64,000 bases of DNA from Mycobacterium adipatum (GTDB lineage: Bacteria; Actinomycetota; Actinomycetes; Mycobacteriales; Mycobacteriaceae). The translations under genes were made by a program, and so were the position numbers. Below the pieces are notes generated by a model, which was not told the DNA's origin, made no database searches, and saw only the letters and a program-made list of their open reading frames with translations. Shown here piece by piece: positions 54,134 through 61,355 of the stretch. The stretch's first letter is position 1; the number at the start of each line of letters is the position of its first letter. The stretch spans positions 1,426,001-1,490,000 of the forward strand of contig NZ_CP015596.1 of assembly GCF_001644575.1 (NCBI RefSeq). The letters run 5' to 3'.

Positions 54134-54211
54134 ATTGCAGTGCCTTTCGACAACAGGCCCGCAACTGTGCCGGTCGAGGGCCTGATGAGATTACGAGGGG
54201 AATTCACCAAC

Positions 54212-54997
54212 ATGCTCAGTGTCGAGGTCCGCGACGAGCTTGCTGCCGACTTGGCCGAGGCGGAGCGCAGTCGGGTGCCGACCACTCCGTTGACGGATCG
54301 GTATCCCGATATCGATGTGGTGGATGCCTACGAAATCCAGTTGATCAACATCCGGCAGCGGGTGGCCGAGGGTGCGCGGGTGATCGGGCACAAGGTGGGT
54401 CTGTCGTCGGAGGCGATGCAGAAGATGATGGGGGTGGATGAGCCCGATTACGGCCATCTGCTGGCCGACATGGAGGTTTTCGAGGACAAACCGGTTGCGG
54501 CGGGCCGGTTCCTGTATCCGCGGGTGGAGGTCGAGGTGGGGTTCATCCTGGCCGATGATCTGCCCGGCGCGGGGTGTACCGAGGATGATGTGCTGGCGGC
54601 GACGGCGGCGTATGCGCCGTCGATCGAGTTGATCGATACCCGGATCACGGACTGGAAGATCAAGTTGTGCGACACGATCGCCGACAATGCGTCCTCCGCG
54701 GGGTGGGTGTTGGGTCCGGAGCGGGTGTCGCCCAAGGACATCGATATCAAAGCCATCGACGCCGTTTTGAAGCGCAACGGTGAGGTGGTGGCCGAGGGTC
54801 GCAGCGATGCGGTGCTGGGGAATCCGGTGACGTCGGTGGCGTGGTTGGCGCGCAAGGTGGATCAATTCGGGGTGCGGCTGCGTGCCGGGGACATTGTGTT
54901 GCCGGGGGCATGTATGCGTGCGATAGATGCTCGTCCCGGTGACGATTTCGTAGCGGATTTCGACGGGCTAGGTTCGGTTCGTCTTTCTTTCGAATAG
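54212..54997 (+). CDS. hsaE: HsaE, 2-hydroxypenta-2,4-dienoate hydratase
   Basis: A 261-residue hydratase of the MhpD/XylJ family acting on 2-hydroxyhexa-2,4-dienoate from rings A/B. Metal- and substrate-site features are visible in GHKVGLSSEAMQKMMGVDEPDYGHL near residue 60, RVEVEVGFIL near 105 (acidic ligands) and IELIDTRITDWKIKLCDTIADNASS near 140. ATG 54212 follows GAGGGGAA and gives the standard length. A GTG at 54140 would add 24 residues and matches a leaderless start, so a longer form is possible. Its codon choice (many TTG, GTG, GCG) differs from the genes to its left. Confidence 0.92.
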   Translation: MLSVEVRDELAADLAEAERSRVPTTPLTDRYPDIDVVDAYEIQLINIRQRVAEGARVIGHKVGLSSEAMQKMMGVDEPDYGHLLADMEVFEDKPVAAGRFLYPRVEVEVGFILADDLPGAGCTEDDVLAATAAYAPSIELIDTRITDWKIKLCDTIADNASSAGWVLGPERVSPKDIDIKAIDAVLKRNGEVVAEGRSDAVLGNPVTSVAWLARKVDQFGVRLRAGDIVLPGACMRAIDARPGDDFVADFDGLGSVRLSFE

Positions 54998-55006
54998 GAG
55001 CCACGT

Positions 55007-55918
55007 ATGGCTGAGAAGTTGTCGGTTGCGATTGTGGGGTCGGGCAATATCAGCACCGACCTGTTGTACAAGTTGTTGCGGTCGGACTGGTTGGAACCAC
55101 GCTGGATGATCGGGATCGACCCGGCGTCGGAGGGTTTGGCGCGGGCCCGCACGTTGGGGTTGGAGACCTCCCATGAGGGGGTGGATTGGTTGTTGGGCCA
55201 GTCCGAGAAGCCCGATGTGGTGTTCGAGGCGACCAGCGCGTATGTGCATCGTGATGCGGCGCCGCGGTATGAAGAGGCGGGGATCACCGCGATCGATCTG
55301 ACTCCGGCGGCGGTAGGGCCGGGGGTGATTCCGCCGGCGAATCTGCGGGCGCATCTGGATGCGCCGAATGTGAACATGGTGACCTGTGGTGGGCAGGCGA
55401 CGATCCCGATGGTGTACGCCGTCAGCCGCGTGGTCGATGTGCCGTATGCCGAGATCGTGGCGTCGGTGTCGAGCGCGTCGGCCGGTCCGGGGACGCGGGC
55501 CAATATCGATGAGTTCACCAAGACCACCAGCGCCGGTGTGCGTGATATCGGTGGGGCGGCGCGTGGTAAGGCGATCATCATCTTGAACCCGGCGGATCCG
55601 CCGATGATCATGCGGGACACCATTTTCTGCGCGATCCCCGAGGATGCCGATCATGATGCGATCACCGCCTCGATCAAGGAGGTCGTCGCCGAGGTGCAGA
55701 GCTATGTGCCCGGATACCGGTTGCTCAATGAGCCGCAGTTCGACGAGCCGTCGGTGGTCAACGGTGGCCAGCACGTGGTCACCACGTTCGTCGAGGTCGA
55801 GGGGGCCGGGGATTATCTGCCGCCCTATGCCGGGAATCTGGACATCATGACCGCGGCGGCGACCAAGGTCGGCGAGGAGATCGCCAAGGAACGAGTTTCG
55901 GCAGGAGCGCAGGCATGA
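55007..55918 (+). CDS. hsaG: HsaG, acylating propanal/acetaldehyde dehydrogenase
   Basis: A 303-residue CoA-acylating aldehyde dehydrogenase. The NAD motif VGSGNIS is near residue 11, the catalytic Cys in [10 protein letters not shown] near 127, and [11 protein letters not shown] near 162. It takes propanal from HsaF through an internal tunnel and makes propionyl-CoA. It lies between hsaE (9-bp gap) and hsaF (4-bp overlap), the usual order. Leucine is coded mostly by TTG here, which is unusual for the window. Confidence 0.94.
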   Translation: MAEKLSVAIVGSGNISTDLLYKLLRSDWLEPRWMIGIDPASEGLARARTLGLETSHEGVDWLLGQSEKPDVVFEATSAYVHRDAAPRYEEAGITAIDLTPAAVGPGVIPPANLRAHLDAPNVNMVTCGGQATIPMVYAVSRVVDVPYAEIVASVSSASAGPGTRANIDEFTKTTSAGVRDIGGAARGKAIIILNPADPPMIMRDTIFCAIPEDADHDAITASIKEVVAEVQSYVPGYRLLNEPQFDEPSVVNGGQHVVTTFVEVEGAGDYLPPYAGNLDIMTAAATKVGEEIAKERVSAGAQA

Positions 55919-56970
55919 GTGGTACCGGAGAGATTTTCTTCAACCCGGTCTGGGATGTCCGGATGACCGATACGTCGCTGCGTGATGGGTCGCATCACAA
56001 GCGTCACCAGTTCACCGCCGATGAGGTGCGCTCGATCGTCGCGGCCCTGGATACCGCGGGGGTGCCGGTCATCGAGGTCACCCACGGCGACGGGTTGGGC
56101 GGCTCGTCGTTCAACTACGGGTTCTCCAAAACCCCTGAGCAGGAACTGATCAAGCTCGCGGCCGAGACCGCGAAGGACGCCAAGATCGCGTTTTTGATGT
56201 TGCCGGGTGTGGGCACCAAGGAGGACATCAAGGAGGCGCAGAACAACGGTGGGGAGATCTGCCGCATCGCCACGCACTGCACCGAGGCCGATGTCTCCAT
56301 CCAGCATTTCGGGTTGGCCCGTGAACTCGGCCTGGAGACGGTCGGCTTTTTGATGATGAGCCACACCATCTCCCCGGAGAAGCTGGCTGCTCAGGCCCGG
56401 ATCATGGCCGACGCGGGGTGCCAATGTGTGTATGTGGTGGATTCGGCGGGGGCGTTGGTGCTCGATCAGGTCGCTGATCGGGTGGCGGCATTGGTCGCTG
56501 AGCTCGGCGATGACGCCCAGGTCGGGTTTCACGGGCACGAGAATCTCGGGCTGGGGGTGGCCAACAGCATCGAGGCGGTGCGCGCGGGTGCCAAGCAGAT
56601 CGACGGGTCGTGTCGGCGGTTCGGTGCCGGTGCGGGTAACGCGCCGGTGGAGGCGATGATCGGGGTGTTCGACAAGATCGGTGTGAAGACCGGGATCGAT
56701 TTCTTCGAGATCGCCGATGCCGCCGAGGAGGTCGTCGCGCCGGCGATGCCGGCGGAGTGCCTGTTGGATCGTAATGCGTTGATCATGGGCTACTCGGGGG
56801 TGTATTCGAGCTTCCTCAAGCACGCCATCCGCCAGTCCGAGCGCTACGGGGTGCCCGCGCATCAGCTGCTGCACCGCGCCGGGCAACGCAAACTCATCGG
56901 CGGCCAAGAAGACCAACTCATCGACATCGCCCTGGAAATCAAACGCGAACAGGAAGCCCAGAACGCCTGA
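55915..56970 (+). CDS. hsaF: HsaF, 4-hydroxy-2-oxohexanoate/valerate aldolase
   Basis: A 351-residue class II, DmpG-type aldolase. The metal and catalytic residues are in [15 protein letters not shown] near residue 18 (Arg, Asp, His), and the second His pair [15 protein letters not shown] near 203. It splits 4-hydroxy-2-oxohexanoate into pyruvate and propanal for HsaG. ATG 55915 overlaps the hsaG stop. The last 100 bp return to a C-rich codon style. A strong hairpin follows 8 bp after the stop. Confidence 0.94.
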   Translation: MSGTGEIFFNPVWDVRMTDTSLRDGSHHKRHQFTADEVRSIVAALDTAGVPVIEVTHGDGLGGSSFNYGFSKTPEQELIKLAAETAKDAKIAFLMLPGVGTKEDIKEAQNNGGEICRIATHCTEADVSIQHFGLARELGLETVGFLMMSHTISPEKLAAQARIMADAGCQCVYVVDSAGALVLDQVADRVAALVAELGDDAQVGFHGHENLGLGVANSIEAVRAGAKQIDGSCRRFGAGAGNAPVEAMIGVFDKIGVKTGIDFFEIADAAEEVVAPAMPAECLLDRNALIMGYSGVYSSFLKHAIRQSERYGVPAHQLLHRAGQRKLIGGQEDQLIDIALEIKREQEAQNA

Positions 56971-56978
56971 CTCGTCGC

Positions 56979-57008
56979 CCGGAGTAGCCGCAGGTCTGGC
57001 TACTCCGG
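56979..57008. terminator. Bidirectional hairpin terminator between hsaF and the convergent hydrolase
   Basis: CCGGAGTAGCC (56979-56989) and GGCTACTCCGG (56998-57008) form a perfect 11-bp stem with an 8-base loop. It lies between convergent genes and includes the stop codon of the minus-strand hydrolase. There is no T tract, as is usual in mycobacteria. Confidence 0.75.
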
Positions 57009-58049
57009 CGGCGCGTATCCCGGCTTACTCATCAGCTCGCGCAACCCGGCGTCGATGAAGTCGGTGTCCACATCGTTGGCGCCACCGCCGGCGAAATGCC
57101 CCCAGATTCCGGGGATGACCCTGACCTCACCGTCGGGTATGAACTGACTGGCCCACTGCTCGTCTTCGGGTGGGAAGTACAGATCCTTCTCGGCGGGCAT
57201 GGCCAGCAGCGGGCACTTGATCGAGGCCAGCGCCTTCTGCACGCCACCATCGAAACCCGGCGTGTTCCCGACATTTCCGCTGTGCCACGTGCCGATCATC
57301 GCGATCAGGTTGTTCGGGTCGCGGCCGTCGCGGAAGAACGCCTCCCAGAATCCGTAGAGGAAATCGTCGAGCGACGTGTAACCCAGCGTGCGCCACGTCT
57401 CCTCCCAGTAGAAGGCCTGCGAGTAGCCCCAGCCCGAGTACACCCGGGCGAATGCCCGTAATCCCTTGACCGGTGGCCGATCCGGGTCGTAATCGCCCCC
57501 GGCGAAGGCCGCGTCGGCGGTCAGCGCGGCCACCAGGGACTCCAGGAACACCTTGTTGTGCGGTGCGGTGATGCTGGATCCGCAGAACGGTGCGGCCCGC
57601 GCCACCATCTCGGGATGGCTCACCGCCCACTGGTAGGTCTGCCCCGCGCCCATCGACCACCCGGTGACCAGCGCGATCGACGTGATGCCGAATTTCTCGG
57701 TGACCAACCGGTATTGCGCTTCGACCTGGTCATAGAACGTGACCGCCGGAAAGCGCGGGCCGTCATAGGGGGCCGGGGTGTTCGACGGGGAGGACGACAG
57801 ACCATTGCCCAACATGTTCGGGACGATGATGAACATCGAGGCGGGATCGAGGACACGCCCCGGGCCGATGAGCCACTCGTTGTCGGTGTGCCAGCCGGAA
57901 TACCAGGTCGGGTAGACGATCACGTTGGACTTGTCGGCGTTGAGCGTCCCGTAGGTCTGGTAGGCCAGCCGGGCATCACGCAGCGTGAAGCCGCTCTGCA
58001 GGGTGAAGTCGCCGAGTGCGAAGTATTCGGCGTCCTGCGGTGCCGGCAT
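57000..58049 (-). CDS. Homoserine-acetyltransferase-like alpha/beta hydrolase
   Basis: A 349-residue alpha/beta hydrolase of the MetX-like (HAT) clan. The nucleophile elbow is VTGWSMGAGQTYQW near residue 132, an acid residue lies in PAEKDLYFPPE near 295 and the His in IPGIWGHFAGGG near 322. MetX proper is part of methionine synthesis. Here the gene overlaps fmdA (TGATG) and sits in an amide-hydrolysis operon, so I infer hydrolysis or acyl transfer linked to that substrate rather than methionine synthesis. ATG 58049; the longer frame is the shadow of fmdA. Confidence 0.78.
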   Translation of the reverse strand: MPAPQDAEYFALGDFTLQSGFTLRDARLAYQTYGTLNADKSNVIVYPTWYSGWHTDNEWLIGPGRVLDPASMFIIVPNMLGNGLSSSPSNTPAPYDGPRFPAVTFYDQVEAQYRLVTEKFGITSIALVTGWSMGAGQTYQWAVSHPEMVARAAPFCGSSITAPHNKVFLESLVAALTADAAFAGGDYDPDRPPVKGLRAFARVYSGWGYSQAFYWEETWRTLGYTSLDDFLYGFWEAFFRDGRDPNNLIAMIGTWHSGNVGNTPGFDGGVQKALASIKCPLLAMPAEKDLYFPPEDEQWASQFIPDGEVRVIPGIWGHFAGGGANDVDTDFIDAGLRELMSKPGYAPPE

Positions 58050-59293
58050 CAGTTGCTCACCGCGCACTGCCCGCGGTCGATCCGCTGCGGGGGCGTGCTG
58101 GACGGGCGCACATCGATATCGAAGATGGCGGTCGGAATATACAGCGTCGCACATGAATTGGGGACATCGACGACGCCGGACATCCTGCCCTCCACCGGCG
58201 CGGCACCCAGGATCAGGTAGGCCTGCTCCTTGGTCCAGCCGAATTTCGACAGGTACTCGATGGCGTTGAGGCAGGCATTCTGGTACGCCAGCGTGGTGTC
58301 GAGGTAGTGCTGAGTGCCGTTGCGGTCTACCGAGAACCCGACGAAGGTGAGGAACTCCGAGTAACGCGGTTCCACGATCCCCGGCATGAAGATCGGATTG
58401 GTGGTGACACCGTAGGTCTCCATCCCGCCCTTGATGATCTCCACGCGCAGATCGATATAGCCGCCCATCTCGATGGCGCCACAGAAGGTGATCTCGCCGT
58501 CGCCTTGAGAGAAGTGCAGGTCGCCCAGCGACAGATTGGCGCCGTCCACGAACACCGGGTAGAAGATCCGGCTGCCCTTGGAGAGGTTCTTGATGTCCTG
58601 GTTGCCACCGTTCTCCCGCGGCGGGGCCGTGCGGGCCGCCTCGGCCGCGGCACGCTCGTAGTCGGCTCCGGTGAGGCTGCCCAGCACCGCATTGGACGGC
58701 AGCGGCGGCAGCGCGAGCGGCGGTACCCGGTCGGGATCGGTGGCGATGAGCTGGGCTTCGCGGTGATTCCATTTTGCCAACAGGTCCGCACTGGGCGCGG
58801 TGCCCATCAGGCCAGGGTGGATGAGCCCGGTGAACTCCACCCCCGGCACATGCCTACTGGTGGCCTTCTGGCCGGTGAAATCCCAGATCGCCTTGTAGGC
58901 GGCGGGGAACCAATCGGTGAGGAAACCACCGCCGTTGTCCTTGGCGAAGATCCCGGTGTAACCCCACCCCTGCCCGGCCACGGGACCGCTTTGCTGTGGC
59001 ACCGGCCCGACGTCGAGGATGTCGACGACCAGCAGGTCACCGGGCTGGGCGCCCTCGACCGCGAACGGCCCCGAAAGCTGGTGCACCATGGACAGGTCGC
59101 AGTCGCGGATATCGTTGGCATCGTCGGAGTTGACGATGGTGCCGTCGAACCATTCCTTGGACTCCACACGGAAGCTGTCGCCGGACTTCACCGTGGCCAC
59201 GGCTGGGATATCGGGATGCCACCGGTTGTGGCCGACCAGTTGCTGCTCCCGGAACGGCTTGCTCTGGTCGACGGGAAAGATCACATCAGGCAT
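58049..59293 (-). CDS. fmdA: Formamidase/acetamidase (FmdA/AmdA family)
   Basis: A 414-residue cytoplasmic amide hydrolase that releases ammonia from short amides such as formamide. Characteristic stretches are VESKEWFDGTIVNSDDANDI near residue 40, GFVHPG-like TGLIHPGLMGTAPS near 155, PPRENGGNQDIKNLSKGSR near 225 and the metal/active-site area LSLGDLHFSQGDGEITFCGAIEM near 255. GAGGAG lies eight bases before the ATG at 59293. It follows fmdB in the same operon, the standard pairing. Whether formamide or acetamide is preferred cannot be told. Confidence 0.9.
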   Translation of the reverse strand: MPDVIFPVDQSKPFREQQLVGHNRWHPDIPAVATVKSGDSFRVESKEWFDGTIVNSDDANDIRDCDLSMVHQLSGPFAVEGAQPGDLLVVDILDVGPVPQQSGPVAGQGWGYTGIFAKDNGGGFLTDWFPAAYKAIWDFTGQKATSRHVPGVEFTGLIHPGLMGTAPSADLLAKWNHREAQLIATDPDRVPPLALPPLPSNAVLGSLTGADYERAAAEAARTAPPRENGGNQDIKNLSKGSRIFYPVFVDGANLSLGDLHFSQGDGEITFCGAIEMGGYIDLRVEIIKGGMETYGVTTNPIFMPGIVEPRYSEFLTFVGFSVDRNGTQHYLDTTLAYQNACLNAIEYLSKFGWTKEQAYLILGAAPVEGRMSGVVDVPNSCATLYIPTAIFDIDVRPSSTPPQRIDRGQCAVSN

Positions 59294-59330
59294 GGGAGGA
59301 CTCCTCGAATCGTTGTTGATGCAGTGGTTT

Positions 59331-59615
59331 TCACGGCGCGGGCAGCATCCGGTGCCGTGGGTCCGCGTATCGGCGGGCCGATGTTTCTGCCGCGCTTGAC
59401 GTTCGTCGGACCACCGAGGGTGCGGAGCGGGACTGTTCATGCAGGTCGAGGATGCGCGTGCCAACCTGGTCAGATGTGAGCATTCCGCCCAGTGAGTACA
59501 CCCGTTTGCTTGTGCCGCAGCATGTTTGACAGTCAACCGAGGTGGGCGCGCTGCCGATCGTGAAGGTGAGGTCGAATGCACCGTCGGTCGGGCAGCGGTA
59601 GCGGTAGCGTGGCAC
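59331..59615 (-). CDS. fmdB: FmdB-family zinc-ribbon protein
   Basis: A 94-residue protein with an N-terminal zinc ribbon: YRYRCPTDG near residue 4 and VDCQTCCG near 30 give the Cys ligands, followed by a disordered, Ser/Arg-rich tail. FmdB proteins accompany amidases and are thought to assist regulation or maturation. GTG 59615 was chosen because GGAGGA ends three bases upstream. The CxxxxG first knuckle has one obvious Cys only, so metal binding may be incomplete. Confidence 0.82.
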   Translation of the reverse strand: MPRYRYRCPTDGAFDLTFTIGSAPTSVDCQTCCGTSKRVYSLGGMLTSDQVGTRILDLHEQSRSAPSVVRRTSSAAETSARRYADPRHRMLPAP

Positions 59616-59640
59616 GGGTCCTCCGCGTGTGGTCCAAGAT

Positions 59641-59691
59641 ATTCCCATTTGGGAATAATCTCGAACCTACACCCGCGTGGGGGGACGTCAA
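59641..59691 (-). promoter_or_regulatory. Promoter and perfect-palindrome operator of the fmdB-fmdA operon
   Basis: On the minus strand TTGACG (59686-59691) and TAGGTT (59664-59669) are separated by 16 bp, a plausible -35/-10 pair. Just downstream, over the expected start site, ATTCCCA-TT-TGGGAAT (59641-59656) is a perfect 7-bp dyad. A repressor such as the adjacent MarR-type protein could bind it. Confidence 0.65.
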
Positions 59692-59796
59692 GGGCGAACC
59701 ACAGGCAAAATTGCGGTGGCCGGTTGTGTTCACCCGGTTGTCACATCTGGCGCCGAACGTGACCGACGAGATTTACAATGGTGCAACACGCACGTC

Positions 59797-60162
59797 CTAG
59801 ATTGGTGTGGGGTCGCCGTCCTGAAGGAAAACCATTGGGGTGATTGCGGATTCCGCGGTTCGGAGGAGCTCGGCGCCATGCGACGACGATCGCAGAACGG
59901 TTCGGCGGCGGTCCTGCTGCGACATGGCGCGGTAGACGGCGCCGAGGTCGACGAGCCCGTCGATGATCCTGGTGGCCGAGGTGGACGGCACCGCGAGGGC
60001 CTCGACGATGTCCGACATGGAACACCCCGGATTGTGATGCACGAAATGCAGCGCCCGCCAGCGGTCCACGGTGAGCTCGGTGCCGGCCAGCGCGGCGTCG
60101 ATTCCGGCGGTCACGATGGCGGCGCGACGGAGCAGCGTGAGCACCTCGACGAGGTCGTCCAT
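59797..60162 (-). CDS. MarR-type winged-helix regulator (AmiA-like)
   Basis: A 121-residue MarR-like protein. The DNA-binding region includes TVDRWRALHFVHHNPGCSMSDIVEALAVPSTSATRIIDGLVDLGAVYR (residues about 30-78) and a wing with QDRRRTVLR. ATG 60162 is preceded by GAGAAGG; the longer frame reads through the divergent gene. In M. smegmatis the acetamidase locus is controlled by a MarR-type AmiA and an amide-binding AmiC, and the same two types face each other here only 30 bp apart. It is the likely repressor of fmdBA. Confidence 0.8.
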   Translation of the reverse strand: MDDLVEVLTLLRRAAIVTAGIDAALAGTELTVDRWRALHFVHHNPGCSMSDIVEALAVPSTSATRIIDGLVDLGAVYRAMSQQDRRRTVLRSSSHGAELLRTAESAITPMVFLQDGDPTPI

Positions 60163-60192
60163 GGCTTGCCTTCTCGCTCGGGAATCCACAGC

Positions 60193-61320
60193 ATGACAGA
60201 TGCCGGCGTAGCCGCGGAACACCGCCGCCAGGACCCCTCGGAATTCCGGGTGGCGCTGGCGCTCCCTCGGCAGGGACCGGCGGGGATCTTCGGGCTGGAG
60301 TGTCGCGCGGCCGCCGAGTTGGCCGCCGCCGAGATCGACGCGGCAGGTGGGGTCGCCGGTCGCCGGGTGCAGTTCGTGCACGTCGATGCCGGCGGCGATC
60401 CGGCCGCGGTGGCCACCACGATCGGGGACCTGGTGACCGCCGGCGCCGTCGACGCCGTCACCGGGTGGCACCTGTCCAATGCCCGCCAGGCGATCGCCAA
60501 GGTCGTCGAGGGTCGCATCCCCTACGTGTACGCCGCCGCATACGAGGGTGGTGAGACCAGCGACGGTGTGCTCTGCAGCGGGGAGGTTCCCGGTGACCAG
60601 ATCATCGCCTCGCTGCGCTGGCTACGCACCGAGCTGCGGTTGCGCCGGTGGTTCATCGTCGGCAACGACTACGTGTGGCCACGTGGCTCGGCGATGGCCA
60701 CCCGCGCCGGACTGGAGGGTTCTGACATCGCCATCCTGGGGGAGCGGTTCGTGCCGCTGGGCTTCGACGGTCCGGTGGGCTGGGAGGACATCCTGGTCGA
60801 TATCGAAGCCGCCGATCCGGATGGCGTCATCACACTGCTGGTGGGCTCGGACGCCGTTCGGTTCAACAGGGCATTCGCCGACGCCGGCCTGGATGCCACG
60901 GTGACGCGTTTCAGCCCGTTCACCGACGAGACCGTCATGCTGGCCAGCGGCAGTGCGTCGACCAGGAACCTGTTCATCTCGGCCGGCTGGTTCGCCGGCC
61001 TCGCCTCGGCGTCGGCCGCGGAGTTCAGCACCGGTTTTGCCCGGTCGTTCGACCTGTTCAACGGGACCGGCCCGGCCGGGGTGTCGGTAGCCCCGCAGCC
61101 GGGGACGATGGCCGAGACGACATACTCCGGCATGCATCTGCTCGCGGGTATCGCCACCACATCGGTGCCGACCGTCGAGGACGCCCGACGGGCATTCGAC
61201 GGGTGGGGATGGGATTCGCCGCACGGACCGGTCGACCTGCGGCGGGGTGCGGCGCGCCACCCGGTGCACCTCGCGGTGGCGCGCGGCGTGGAACTTCGCG
61301 TCATCGCCAGGGTCCGCTGA
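60193..61320 (+). CDS. AmiC-like amide-binding sensor (type 1 periplasmic-binding fold, no signal peptide)
   Basis: A 375-residue type 1 solute-binding-fold protein (FRVALALPRQGPAGIFGLECRAAAELAAAEIDAAGG near residue 20, then VSVAPQPGTMAETTYSGMHLL near 300). ABC-transporter binding proteins of this family have a signal peptide; this one begins with a charged segment and none is visible, as in the cytoplasmic amide sensor AmiC. It is divergent from the MarR gene by 30 bp. I infer that it detects the amide and relieves repression of fmdBA. No transporter genes are nearby. Confidence 0.78.
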   Translation: MTDAGVAAEHRRQDPSEFRVALALPRQGPAGIFGLECRAAAELAAAEIDAAGGVAGRRVQFVHVDAGGDPAAVATTIGDLVTAGAVDAVTGWHLSNARQAIAKVVEGRIPYVYAAAYEGGETSDGVLCSGEVPGDQIIASLRWLRTELRLRRWFIVGNDYVWPRGSAMATRAGLEGSDIAILGERFVPLGFDGPVGWEDILVDIEAADPDGVITLLVGSDAVRFNRAFADAGLDATVTRFSPFTDETVMLASGSASTRNLFISAGWFAGLASASAAEFSTGFARSFDLFNGTGPAGVSVAPQPGTMAETTYSGMHLLAGIATTSVPTVEDARRAFDGWGWDSPHGPVDLRRGAARHPVHLAVARGVELRVIARVR

Positions 61321-61355
61321 GCGGGGTCGTCGGTCCCGACCGGCACGATGGGACC

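Noticed and set aside
57000-58049. Annotation as homoserine O-acetyltransferase (metX)
   Set aside because: The fold matches, but the gene is coupled to fmdA and no methionine-biosynthesis gene is nearby, so I call it only HAT-like.
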